64,000 nt of DNA from Lyngbya aestuarii BL J (lineage in GTDB: Bacteria; Cyanobacteriota; Cyanobacteriia; Cyanobacteriales; Microcoleaceae): NCBI RefSeq assembly GCF_000478195.2, contig NZ_AUZM01000015.1, positions 45,237 through 109,236 on the forward strand. The letters run 5' to 3'. A program made the translations under genes and the position numbers. The notes beneath the pieces were generated by a model. The model was not told where the DNA came from. It was given only the letters and a program-made list of their open reading frames with translations, and made no database searches. This document shows positions 54,447-62,648 of this stretch, in pieces. Numbering within the stretch: position 1 is the first letter of the stretch; each line of letters begins with the position of its first letter.

Positions 54447-55700
54447 ATGTATATTAACTCATCAAGTTCAAAAAAAAGTGATAAAAAACTAATAATATGG
54501 AATTTAGTTTTAACAGGTCACTATTCCAACTATCTTCAATACTTAATTGAATACCTCTCTAAAAATAATATTCAAGATCAGATTTATGTCATAGTTTGTA
54601 AAGAATTTATTGATCAACATAAAGAAGTTGTTAGTTTAGCCTCAAAACTCCTAAATAACAAATTAGAATTTATAACCATCAAACCAGAAGAAAAAGCGAT
54701 TTTAAAGTCAACTCAGTCTAAAATTGGGCGTTTTGTCCGAGATTTTCAGGAATTTCGGTTATTCTGTCGATATGCAAAATCTTTATCAGCAACTCATGGT
54801 TTGATGATGATCGCTGATCGTTATCTATTACCCATAGCTTTAGAAGGTTATAAATTACCTTGTCCTCTATCTGGAATTTATTATAGACCCTCATTTCACT
54901 ATTCTCAGTTTTCTCATTATCAACCGACATCAAAAGAACGAATTCAACATTTACGAGAAAAGATAATTCTGAGTCGTGTTATGCGACAATCAAAAGTGAA
55001 AAGTTTATTTGTACTTGATCCATTTGTCGTCAATGATTTGAATCACAATCTAAATTGTGCAACCGCTGTCTATATGCCTGATCCGGTAAAAACTTATAAT
55101 TTATCTGAATTAGATATCAAAAAATTTACACAAACTTTTGATCTCGATATTCAGCAAAAAAAGTTTTTATTATTAGGAAGTTTGGGAGAGCGTCGAGGAA
55201 TTTATCAGCTTCTAGATGCAATCTCTCTGCTTCCTGATAATCTGTGTCAAAAGTTATGTTTAATTTTGGTTGGACAAATTATTCCGAACGATCAAGAAAC
55301 CGTCAAGGCTAAAATTACACAAGTTTCTCAAACAAAATCAGTAAAAATTATTTGTAACTTTGAGTTTGTTTCTGAACAAGATGTTCATCGTTATTTTCAT
55401 GGAGCAGATGTGATTTTATCTCCTCATCAAAAACATATTGGGATGAGTGGAACACTCGTATTAGCAGCCGCCGCTCAAAAACCTGTTCTGAGTTCAAACT
55501 ATGGTTTAATGGGAAAACTTGTTCAACACTATAATTTTGGTTTAACGGTTGACTCCACAAAACCCGAGGAAATTGCTCAGGGTTTAACTCGATTTTTACA
55601 AGAACCTGAAACTGTATTATGCGATCACAGTCAAATGAAAAAGTTTGCTGAACAAAATTCAGCCGATGAATTTGCTCGTGTAATTTTCAATCATATTTAG
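54447..55700 (+). CDS. Glycosyltransferase family 4-like protein
   Basis: A 417-residue GT-B-like protein. The C-terminal half has FLLLGSLGERRGIYQLLDAI and VILSPHQKHIGMSGTLVLAA followed by a QKPVLSSNYGLMG donor-side segment, which fits GT4. The N-terminal half (NLVLTGHYSNYLQYLIEYLS) is less conserved. The usual E-x7-E pair is not evident, so activity or specificity may differ from neighbours. It has a strongly AT-rich base composition. Confidence 0.75.
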   Translation: MYINSSSSKKSDKKLIIWNLVLTGHYSNYLQYLIEYLSKNNIQDQIYVIVCKEFIDQHKEVVSLASKLLNNKLEFITIKPEEKAILKSTQSKIGRFVRDFQEFRLFCRYAKSLSATHGLMMIADRYLLPIALEGYKLPCPLSGIYYRPSFHYSQFSHYQPTSKERIQHLREKIILSRVMRQSKVKSLFVLDPFVVNDLNHNLNCATAVYMPDPVKTYNLSELDIKKFTQTFDLDIQQKKFLLLGSLGERRGIYQLLDAISLLPDNLCQKLCLILVGQIIPNDQETVKAKITQVSQTKSVKIICNFEFVSEQDVHRYFHGADVILSPHQKHIGMSGTLVLAAAAQKPVLSSNYGLMGKLVQHYNFGLTVDSTKPEEIAQGLTRFLQEPETVLCDHSQMKKFAEQNSADEFARVIFNHI

Positions 55701-55715
55701 TTGAGTCAATTTCTG

Positions 55716-56843
55716 ATGAAACACGTTTTAATTGTTCAAACTCTCGTTAAACAATATCGGGTTTCCTTCTTTGAAAAGCTCTATCAAGCTCTTTATTTAG
55801 AAGGAATAAAACTAACAGTTGCTTACGGAGATCCAACTCAAAAAGAATTACAAAAGTCAGATAATGTTGAATTAAATTCAGAGGTTGGACTGCAAGTCAA
55901 AAATTATTGGTTTTTTAAAGATAAAATATTATATCAACCTTTAGAGCCAGAAATTAAACGAGCCGATTTAATCATTGTTGAGCAAGCAAGCCGCCATATT
56001 ATTAATTATATTTTGTTAGTTTTATCCGCTTTTCAACTCAAAAAAGTTGCTTTTTGGGGTCACGGTTGGGATCGACAAGCAGAACAGGCAAACTTTCAAG
56101 AATGGGTCAAACTAAAAGTTATTAACCGTGTTGATTGGTGGTTTGCTTATACCGAAGGAACCGCTCAATATTTAAGAGAGCATCATGTTCCTCAAAATAC
56201 AATTACAGTGGTTCAAAACTCTATAGATACTCAAGAATTTAAACAAGATATTCTAAGTATTAGAAGTGATGAAATTACTGCGATTAAAACTCAATATCAT
56301 CTCAAAGACAAAGATAAAATAGGATTATTTTGTGGAGGATTGTATTCTAATAAGCATTGGAAATTCTTAATTGAATCTGCCCAAATCATTCAGAAAGAAA
56401 TTCCTAATTTTAAACTATTTATTCTTGGAGATGGCCCGGATCGCGAACAACTTGAAAACAAAGTGAGTCCGTATTCTTGGATTTATTATGTTGGTTCTCA
56501 GTTTGATCGACAAAAAGCACTGTACTTTAGTTTAGCAGATGTTTTTTTAATTCCGGGTTTAGTCGGTTTAGCCATTTTAGATGCTTTTGTAGCGGGACTT
56601 CCTGTAATTACAACTGACTTACCTATTCATAGTCCTGAAATTGAATATCTCAATTCAGGTCTTAATGGTTTAATCACAGAACATAACTTAGAAAAGTATG
56701 CTCAGGCTGTTACAAATCTTATGAGAGATGATGATTTTTATCTACAATTAAAATCAGGTGCTTTAATGGCAGCAAAACAATATACAATAGACAAAATGGT
56801 TAACAACTTTAAGACCGGAATTGTCAAATGTTTAAGTTATTAA
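55716..56843 (+). CDS. Glycosyltransferase family 4
   Basis: A 375-residue GT-B enzyme from the ATG at 55716; a TTG at 55701 would add five residues. The stretch KHVLIVQTLVKQYRVSFFEK is typical of the N-terminal domain, and IGLFCGGLYSNKHWKFLIES with LIPGLVGLAILDAFVAGLPV of the C-terminal donor-binding domain. It starts 15 bases after the previous stop, in the same polysaccharide run. Confidence 0.87.
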   Translation: MKHVLIVQTLVKQYRVSFFEKLYQALYLEGIKLTVAYGDPTQKELQKSDNVELNSEVGLQVKNYWFFKDKILYQPLEPEIKRADLIIVEQASRHIINYILLVLSAFQLKKVAFWGHGWDRQAEQANFQEWVKLKVINRVDWWFAYTEGTAQYLREHHVPQNTITVVQNSIDTQEFKQDILSIRSDEITAIKTQYHLKDKDKIGLFCGGLYSNKHWKFLIESAQIIQKEIPNFKLFILGDGPDREQLENKVSPYSWIYYVGSQFDRQKALYFSLADVFLIPGLVGLAILDAFVAGLPVITTDLPIHSPEIEYLNSGLNGLITEHNLEKYAQAVTNLMRDDDFYLQLKSGALMAAKQYTIDKMVNNFKTGIVKCLSY

Positions 56844-56893
56844 TCTTCAATTCAGAATTTGATCTCAATCTCAAAAAAGATAGAGGATAGTAT

Positions 56894-58024
56894 ATGCACA
56901 TCCTGATTTCTGCATTAAGTCGGTTTACTCAACCCACAGGTTTATGTCGAGGTGCGGCAAATTTAGCTAAATGTCTAGCCGCTTCTGAACAAGTTGAGCA
57001 AGTCACATTGGTTTTGGGAAGTTGGCAAAAAGGTTATTTTGAAGAAGATTTTCAGCTTAATTCTCCGAAAATAAACATCCTGCCAATACAGATCAAAAAC
57101 AGCTCACTGAAGCGTAACTTTTGGTTTATGTTTAACCTGCCAAAACTGATCAAAAAACTTCAGCCGGATATTGCTCATTTTTCCTTTCCTATTCCCTTTT
57201 TAAACTCTTTATTTTCTGTTCCTATACTTTCAACAATTCATGATTTTTATCCCTATGAAAAACCCGAAAACTTTGGATTTCCAAATTATTTATTTAATCA
57301 ACTATTTACTTATATGGCAATTCAAAATAGTGATGGAATTGTCTGTGTTTCCCAAGACACTTTAGACCGACTCAAGTATTACTTTCCGAAAGTCTACGCT
57401 AAAGGCAATAGTCGTGTTGTTTATAATTATGTTGACTTTGAACAGACTCAACCTAAACTTCCGCATCAGCTTAATTTAGAAACAACTCCCTTTATCTTAA
57501 GTGTGGCTCAACATCGGAAAAATAAAAATTTAGATTTATTGATTGCAGCTTACGCTAAACTTATAGAACAACATAAAATTGATCCATCAACTCAACTTAT
57601 TTTTGTGGGGAGTACAGGCCCAGAAACAGGAAACTTAATTGAACTAATTCATAAAAAATCGCTCGCAGATCGGGTTTTTCTGACTTCATCAATTGATGAT
57701 CAACAGTTATGCTGGCTCTATCAACATTGTGATCTGATGGTTTGTCCTTCCTCAACAGAAGGGTTCTGCTTACCTCTTGCAGAGGCTCTCTATTTTTCTG
57801 CTCGTGTAGTTTGTTCTGATATCCCTATTTTCCGAGAAGTTGGGGCTTCTGACTGCTTTTATTTTGACTTAAAACAGAATCCGGTTCAAAACCTTTCTCA
57901 AGCGATTGTAGATGCTTTAAAGCAATCCGATCCTCAACTCAAAACAGAGCCGTTTCGTTTCTCAAAAACCACTGCAATGAAACAATATTTGGAGTTTTAC
58001 TCAAGTTTATCATTAGGAGATTGA
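56894..58024 (+). CDS. Glycosyltransferase family 4
   Basis: A 376-residue GT-B enzyme. It opens HILISALSRFTQPTGLCRGA, has FILSVAQHRKNKNLDLLIAA at the start of the second domain and the E-x7-E-type donor region STEGFCLPLAEALYFSARVV (about 293-312). It is followed by the FkbM gene after a single base, so they are probably co-translated. Confidence 0.9.
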   Translation: MHILISALSRFTQPTGLCRGAANLAKCLAASEQVEQVTLVLGSWQKGYFEEDFQLNSPKINILPIQIKNSSLKRNFWFMFNLPKLIKKLQPDIAHFSFPIPFLNSLFSVPILSTIHDFYPYEKPENFGFPNYLFNQLFTYMAIQNSDGIVCVSQDTLDRLKYYFPKVYAKGNSRVVYNYVDFEQTQPKLPHQLNLETTPFILSVAQHRKNKNLDLLIAAYAKLIEQHKIDPSTQLIFVGSTGPETGNLIELIHKKSLADRVFLTSSIDDQQLCWLYQHCDLMVCPSSTEGFCLPLAEALYFSARVVCSDIPIFREVGASDCFYFDLKQNPVQNLSQAIVDALKQSDPQLKTEPFRFSKTTAMKQYLEFYSSLSLGD

Positions 58025-58025
58025 T

Positions 58026-58808
58026 ATGAACACAATAACTAAAGATGTTCTCAATACTACTTTAGATATTTTGCCTAACTCGGTTCAACGTTATCTCAAA
58101 TATTTATATTATGAGCTAAAAGGTGGAGAGCCAGAGTTGAAGCTTTTACCTCAGCTTTGCGATCGCCAAAAGCTGTCTTTAGATGTCGGAGCAAATCGAG
58201 GAATGTATACCTTGTATTTGCAGAGTTTATCTCAGGAAGTGATTTGTTTTGAACCCAATCCCAATTTAAGTCATTATCTTGAACAACTATTCACCAAACA
58301 AAATGTTTCAGTAATCAATTGTGGACTAGGAGATTGCCATACTCAGATGGAATTGAATATTCCTTACGTTGGGAATCGAGAGTTACATGGATGGGGAAGC
58401 TTGAGAAAAGATTTTCAAAATTCTACCTGGAAAGAACAAGAAATTACTGACATCAAAACTTTCAATATTGAGATCAATAAATTAGACGACTTCCAATTTA
58501 AAAACGTAGGATTTATAAAAATCGATGTAGAAGGATTTGAATCTCAAGTGATTCAAGGGGCAATGCAAACCCTTAAAACCAACAAACCCAATTTAATTAT
58601 AGAAATTGAACAAAGACATAATGAAATTCAGATTGAAGAAATCTTTCAAAAAATTTTACAACTCGGCTATTTTGGATATTTTTTGTTTGAAAGGAAACTT
58701 CACAATCTTGAAATCTTTAATCCCGCCTCAATGCAAGCATCAGAAAATACAGACGGTCGAGGACAATATATCTGTAACTTTATCTTTTCTCCACAGCCCT
58801 TAAATTAG
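58026..58808 (+). CDS. FkbM-family methyltransferase
   Basis: A 260-residue SAM-dependent methyltransferase with motif I LDVGANRGMYTLYLQ (about 52-66), the acidic ribose contact CFEPNPNLS (about 76-84) and VGFIKIDVEGFESQVIQGAM (about 160-179), the characteristic end of the FkbM domain. It probably O-methylates a sugar of the polymer. It is the last gene of the run. Confidence 0.92.
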   Translation: MNTITKDVLNTTLDILPNSVQRYLKYLYYELKGGEPELKLLPQLCDRQKLSLDVGANRGMYTLYLQSLSQEVICFEPNPNLSHYLEQLFTKQNVSVINCGLGDCHTQMELNIPYVGNRELHGWGSLRKDFQNSTWKEQEITDIKTFNIEINKLDDFQFKNVGFIKIDVEGFESQVIQGAMQTLKTNKPNLIIEIEQRHNEIQIEEIFQKILQLGYFGYFLFERKLHNLEIFNPASMQASENTDGRGQYICNFIFSPQPLN

Positions 58809-58828
58809 CCTTTCAAACTAAGGAAGAC

Positions 58829-58876
58829 AAAAAAAGAGAGGCTGTAGCAGTATTTCAACTCAACTACAAACCTCTC
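58829..58876 (-). terminator. Rho-independent terminator of the subtilisin operon
   Basis: On the minus strand GAGAGGTTTGTAG pairs with CTACAGCCTCTC (58836-58847 on the plus strand carries the second arm) with one bulge and a 16-base loop, followed directly by TTTTTTT (58835-58829). It ends transcripts from 59-61 kb and separates them from the FkbM gene. Confidence 0.8.
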
Positions 58877-58897
58877 AAACAACGATAAACTTTGGTA

Positions 58898-59113
58898 TTA
58901 GTCCATCACTTCAAAGGATTGAACTTCCAACACCGGGCCAATCATTGCCGTCGTCATCACATCTTCTCGAACTTCACCATTTACCTCAACTTTTAAGCCT
59001 TTCTTTTTGAGGTCAGAGGGTGCATCTTTCAGTTCGTAGGTTTTGTTATCCGTCACCAATGCCCAAGTGCCAGTTCCAAAACCTTTGTGTTCAATTTTGC
59101 CTTGAACTTTCAT
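58898..59113 (-). CDS. Small hypothetical protein co-encoded with the subtilisin
   Basis: A 71-residue protein with no signal or membrane helix. KVQGKIEHKGFGTGTWALVT followed by KKKGLKVEVNGEVRED suggests a small beta-barrel (OB-like) fold. The start codon lies 2 bases after the subtilisin stop, so translation is likely coupled. Function unknown; an inhibitor or partner of the peptidase is possible but unsupported. Confidence 0.7.
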   Translation of the reverse strand: MKVQGKIEHKGFGTGTWALVTDNKTYELKDAPSDLKKKGLKVEVNGEVREDVMTTAMIGPVLEVQSFEVMD

Positions 59114-59115
59114 GT

Positions 59116-60984
59116 TTATACCGTCCTTGTTTCAGCTTTCAGGGCGAGAGTTGCCAACCCTAAACAGAGTAAAGCATTAACTCCGAGGAAACCTTGGGCT
59201 AGTATTCCTGAACCCAATCCCCAAACCGCAGGAGAAATAACTGCCGAAACCGTTAAACAACTTGCCACCCCGATAGTCGTACCAATGGCAATCCATTTCC
59301 AAGTCGAATGTCCGAGGAACAAAACAACTAAAATCGCCGGAATTAACACACTGGCAAAAATCGGGTTTAATAAACTATTTCCAGCGATCGCATTTCCGAG
59401 TTCTGGAACCGAACTTCCCATCATTCGCATCGGCCATTGAGGAAGGTCAAAAATATAGAACCCTCGCAGGAAAAACAAACCACTACTCCCGGCAACCAAA
59501 CCACTCATCATGGAAAAACTCCATTGGAAGGGGAAATAATTTCGCAGGAACCAAGCCAAAAGATAGGAACCCACAACCATACCAAGTTTGGGTAACAACG
59601 CCACAGCGCCGCCATCAATCCAAAAACGGGGATTGAGATAACCACTATCGCGCAACCAGCGGAAAAAGTCCCGGAAAGTAATCTGTCCTTTCAAAGCCAG
59701 TTGTACCGCACTTCCCGCATCCACATGACCAGCCCCAAAATGGTTGAGGGGGTCTTCTTCTACCTTGCGGGCGGATTCTTTGATAACACGGGCGACATCT
59801 TCAGGTTCAGTGATACCCGAGGCTTTCACTAACGCAGCAATTGCCGCCACGTGAGGGGATGCCATACTCGTTCCCTGGAAAGCAGCAAACGTCGATCCAC
59901 CTGTTTCGGGATCAATCGTTTCTTGGAGAATACCGCCTGCTGTATTTTCACCGACCGTTAACCCACCGGGGGCAGCAATATCAACCCCGGCACCAAAGTT
60001 AGAATAAGGCGTTTTATTGCCAGTGGGGTCTAAAGCCGCCACTCCAATCACTTTGGGATAACGGGCCGGATATCCAGCCGCATTTTCTCCAGAGTTACCC
60101 GCTGCGGCGACAATTACAACCCCTTTGTTGTAAGCATAATTAATCGCCTCTTGCATTAACTGGCTTTCACCGCCACCCCCGAGACTCATGTTAATCACAT
60201 CAGCGCCATTATCGGCGGCAAATTTAATCGCTTCAGCAATATCAGCAATCGTACCGCCACCGCCTGCACTGAGGACTTTTAACGGCATGATTTTCGCGTT
60301 GTAGGCAACTCCGGCCACACCATAACCATTATTGGTCGATTGGGCAACAGTTCCGGCAACGTGGGTACCATGACCGTTATCATCGGACGCTTCAGCGCGA
60401 TCATTAACAAAATCGTAGCCGCCCACGAATTCTGTATCTTTGAGATCAGGAACTTGACTGACTCCGGTATCAATCACAGCAACGGTTACGCCTTCACCGT
60501 GCGTTTCATTCCAAGCCGTTTCCACATTAATGCTGCGGAGATTCCACTGTTGGCCGTAAAACGGATCATTGGGAATGCTGCTACTGAAAAAAGAATCCTG
60601 AGAAATATTCTTGTAGGGAGGAACAGCATCATACAGAACACCGTTGTCAAACTTCGCGCTATAGTTAGCGGAGTAGATATAGTTGGGTTCAATGTATTCT
60701 GTGTTTTTACCTAGAGACTTTCTCAAGGATTTGAGCAGTTGTTTGTCACCTCGAACAATATAAATATTGTCTTCGGGGGAAAATTCGCTATTGAGATAGG
60801 GAATCACTTGATATTTTTGAGCGATCGCCTGAATTTGATTGGTAATCGATTGTTGCCCAATCTCTTCGCGAAAGTCTAGTACAATCGAATCATATGTGCC
60901 TTGGGCAGCCAGACCGGAAAAACCAGATACGGCCCAGCCTAGCCCAATTAAGAATAAGCACAGCAGAAAAAATCTTTTCATCAT
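59116..60984 (-). CDS. S8 (subtilisin) peptidase with C-terminal membrane domain
   Basis: A 622-residue protein with a signal peptide (about 1-27), an inhibitor-like prosegment (about 30-110) and a subtilisin domain with D172 (VIDTGV), H205 (NGHGTHVAG), oxyanion N297 (AAGNSG) and S373 (GTSMASPHVA), all intact. After about residue 455 there are four or five hydrophobic segments, so the enzyme is anchored in the membrane with the protease outside. The family usually lacks such a multi-helix tail. It shares a transcript with the 71-residue gene and is divergent from a membrane hypothetical. Confidence 0.92.
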   Translation of the reverse strand: MMKRFFLLCLFLIGLGWAVSGFSGLAAQGTYDSIVLDFREEIGQQSITNQIQAIAQKYQVIPYLNSEFSPEDNIYIVRGDKQLLKSLRKSLGKNTEYIEPNYIYSANYSAKFDNGVLYDAVPPYKNISQDSFFSSSIPNDPFYGQQWNLRSINVETAWNETHGEGVTVAVIDTGVSQVPDLKDTEFVGGYDFVNDRAEASDDNGHGTHVAGTVAQSTNNGYGVAGVAYNAKIMPLKVLSAGGGGTIADIAEAIKFAADNGADVINMSLGGGGESQLMQEAINYAYNKGVVIVAAAGNSGENAAGYPARYPKVIGVAALDPTGNKTPYSNFGAGVDIAAPGGLTVGENTAGGILQETIDPETGGSTFAAFQGTSMASPHVAAIAALVKASGITEPEDVARVIKESARKVEEDPLNHFGAGHVDAGSAVQLALKGQITFRDFFRWLRDSGYLNPRFWIDGGAVALLPKLGMVVGSYLLAWFLRNYFPFQWSFSMMSGLVAGSSGLFFLRGFYIFDLPQWPMRMMGSSVPELGNAIAGNSLLNPIFASVLIPAILVVLFLGHSTWKWIAIGTTIGVASCLTVSAVISPAVWGLGSGILAQGFLGVNALLCLGLATLALKAETRTV

Positions 60985-61109
60985 TATTCGTCGGTGCGTT
61001 GTGGGTTATTCGTCGAAGGAGTCCCAGACAAATAACGTAGTTCTCCCATTGTATCTACCTGATGTGAGAAGCGAATCATGATTGAGTGCCAATTTACTCA
61101 GGGTCAGCT

Positions 61110-61535
61110 ATGGAACGAGGTTTATTGTGGCTTCCGCTATTAATTGTTTTCTTTTGGTTAGCCTGGTCAGGTTGGAACGAATACAATAAGGTCGAAGCCT
61201 ATCGGGAATGGGCGAAAGGGTTCGAGAAGGCTAAATATGATATCTATGCGATCATGGGTTTAAAAGGGACTGAACTGACTTGGGGAAAACCCACTCGAAC
61301 TGGACCTACTGATCTACAAACCCTATCGTTGGAAGATGTACAATCTATTTGGCTGGTGGTTGATAATCACTCGGTGGATTTAGATTCTCCGCCGGAAACG
61401 GGTAAAGAGATCGAGTTAGAATTTCAGTTGAAACAAGAGGCCACTCCCATTCGGGTTCCGTTTACAGAAGTTCCTCTGGCTGCCCAATGGGGTAAATTTC
61501 TCCATCAACAACTCGAAAAAGTCGAAACCTCTTAA
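61110..61535 (+). CDS. Single-pass membrane hypothetical protein
   Basis: A 141-residue protein from the ATG at 61110 (a GTG at 61086 also keeps the frame). One N-terminal membrane helix (LLWLPLLIVFFWLAWSGW) is followed by a soluble domain with IMGLKGTELTWGKPTRTGPT and VQSIWLVVDNHSVDLDSPPE, beta-rich and acidic. I recognise no family; short cyanobacterial proteins of this type are common. It lies opposite the subtilisin gene and before the 5S gene. Confidence 0.7.
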   Translation: MERGLLWLPLLIVFFWLAWSGWNEYNKVEAYREWAKGFEKAKYDIYAIMGLKGTELTWGKPTRTGPTDLQTLSLEDVQSIWLVVDNHSVDLDSPPETGKEIELEFQLKQEATPIRVPFTEVPLAAQWGKFLHQQLEKVETS

Positions 61536-61560
61536 AGCAGGTAAAAATAACACCAAATTC

Positions 61561-61599
61561 AAAAGCCTCCTTCCGATATATCACTGGAAGAAGGCTTTC
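61561..61599. terminator. Hairpin terminator between a protein gene and the 5S gene
   Basis: AGCCTCCTTCC (61564-61574) and GGAAGAAGGCT (61586-61596) pair at 10 of 11 positions around an 11-base loop, flanked by AAAA and TTT. It lies 8 bases beyond the 3' end of the 5S gene and 25 bases after the plus-strand stop, so it can end both. Confidence 0.75.
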
Positions 61600-61606
61600 G
61601 TATTTA

Positions 61607-61724
61607 TCCTGGCATCGAGCTATTTTCCCAGGCAGCTACCCACCAAGTATCTTCGCCGTGTCAACGTTTCACATCCGAGTTCGAGATGGATCGGTGTGGT
61701 TCCATCGAGCCATAGACACCAGAA
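61607..61724 (-). rRNA. rrf: 5S ribosomal RNA (isolated gene)
   Basis: The minus strand gives a 118-base 5S rRNA: 5' TTCTGGTGTCTATGG, a GGAACCAC loop, CGAACTCGGATGTGAAAC and 3' GATGCCAGGA, with helix I closing from 61724 to 61607. The region upstream on the same strand is short and leads into a plus-strand aldolase gene, and no 23S or 16S sequence is present, so this is an orphan copy outside an rRNA operon. Promoter and terminator are described separately. Confidence 0.96.
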
Positions 61725-61792
61725 AAGCTTTAAAATACTTTCTTAGGTCTTTTGCGTTTGAGGGTGTTTTTGTTTCCCTCGCACAATCATTT

Positions 61793-61821
61793 AATATAGA
61801 GCCTTTTTTAAAACTTGTCAA
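61793..61821 (-). promoter_or_regulatory. Sigma-70-type promoter of the orphan 5S gene
   Basis: On the minus strand TTGACA (61821-61816) and TATATT (61798-61793) are separated by exactly 17 bases, close to consensus in both boxes. Transcription would start near 61786, giving a leader of about 60 bases before the mature 5S. Confidence 0.75.
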
Positions 61822-61883
61822 CCCTTTTTCAAAAATTTTTTGATATTTTGGGTGAGGGTGGCTGTTTATCCCGGAGGAGAGTT

Positions 61884-62648
61884 ATGTTTGAAAAGTTTGA
61901 TTTGCCGCAACCCCCGACGTTTGAGACGATTGAAGCTGAACGTCAACACCGCAAACAACGATTAGCCGCAGCGTTACGTTTATTTGCCGATTATGGCTTT
62001 GATGAAGGCGTCGCCGGACATATTACCGCCCGTGACCCCGAATGGCCGGATTTATTTTGGGTGAACCCGTTTGGGATGTATTTTGGTCAGATTCGGGTTT
62101 CGGATTTATTATTAGTCAATCAAAAAGGGGAAGTGGTTCAAGGCGATAAACCCGTTAACGCGGCGGCGTTTGCAATACATTCCCAAATCCATCAAGCTAG
62201 ACCCGATGTGGTGGCAGCAGCCCATGCTCATTCGATACATGGGAAGGCTTGGTCTTGTTTGGGGCGACGACTTGACCCCTTAACTCAAGATGCCTGTGCT
62301 TTTTATCAAGATCATGCTTTATTTGATGATTATACCGGAGTGGTGCTTGATCTCTCGGAAGGAAAACGGATTGCCCAAACGCTTGGTGAACGCAAAGCGC
62401 TTATTCTCCGTAATCATGGTTTACTCACCGTTGGTCATTCTGTTGATGAAACGGCGTGGTGGTTTATTACAATGGAACGGTCAGCCCAGGCGCAATTGAT
62501 GGCAGAAGCAGCCGGGAAACCGATTTTAATTGAACCGGATGTTGCCAGTTTAACTTACAGTCAGATTGGCAGTCATTTTATGGGTTGGTTTAGTTTTCAG
62601 TCTTTGTATGACAAAATTGTTCGTCAGCAACCTGATTTGTTAGAGTAA
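61884..62648 (+). CDS. Class II aldolase/adducin family protein
   Basis: A 254-residue protein from the ATG at 61884, chosen because GGAGGAGAG lies just upstream; the open frame extends back to 61815. It has the class II aldolase signature: GVAGHITARDPEW and an HAHSIHGKAW zinc pair (about 110-119) plus RNHGLLTVG (about 170). Relatives include fuculose-phosphate aldolase-like enzymes, methylthioribulose-phosphate dehydratase and proteins of unknown substrate; this one is soluble and unassigned. Its last 59 bases overlap the convergent O-antigen-ligase-like gene. Confidence 0.85.
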   Translation: MFEKFDLPQPPTFETIEAERQHRKQRLAAALRLFADYGFDEGVAGHITARDPEWPDLFWVNPFGMYFGQIRVSDLLLVNQKGEVVQGDKPVNAAAFAIHSQIHQARPDVVAAAHAHSIHGKAWSCLGRRLDPLTQDACAFYQDHALFDDYTGVVLDLSEGKRIAQTLGERKALILRNHGLLTVGHSVDETAWWFITMERSAQAQLMAEAAGKPILIEPDVASLTYSQIGSHFMGWFSFQSLYDKIVRQQPDLLE

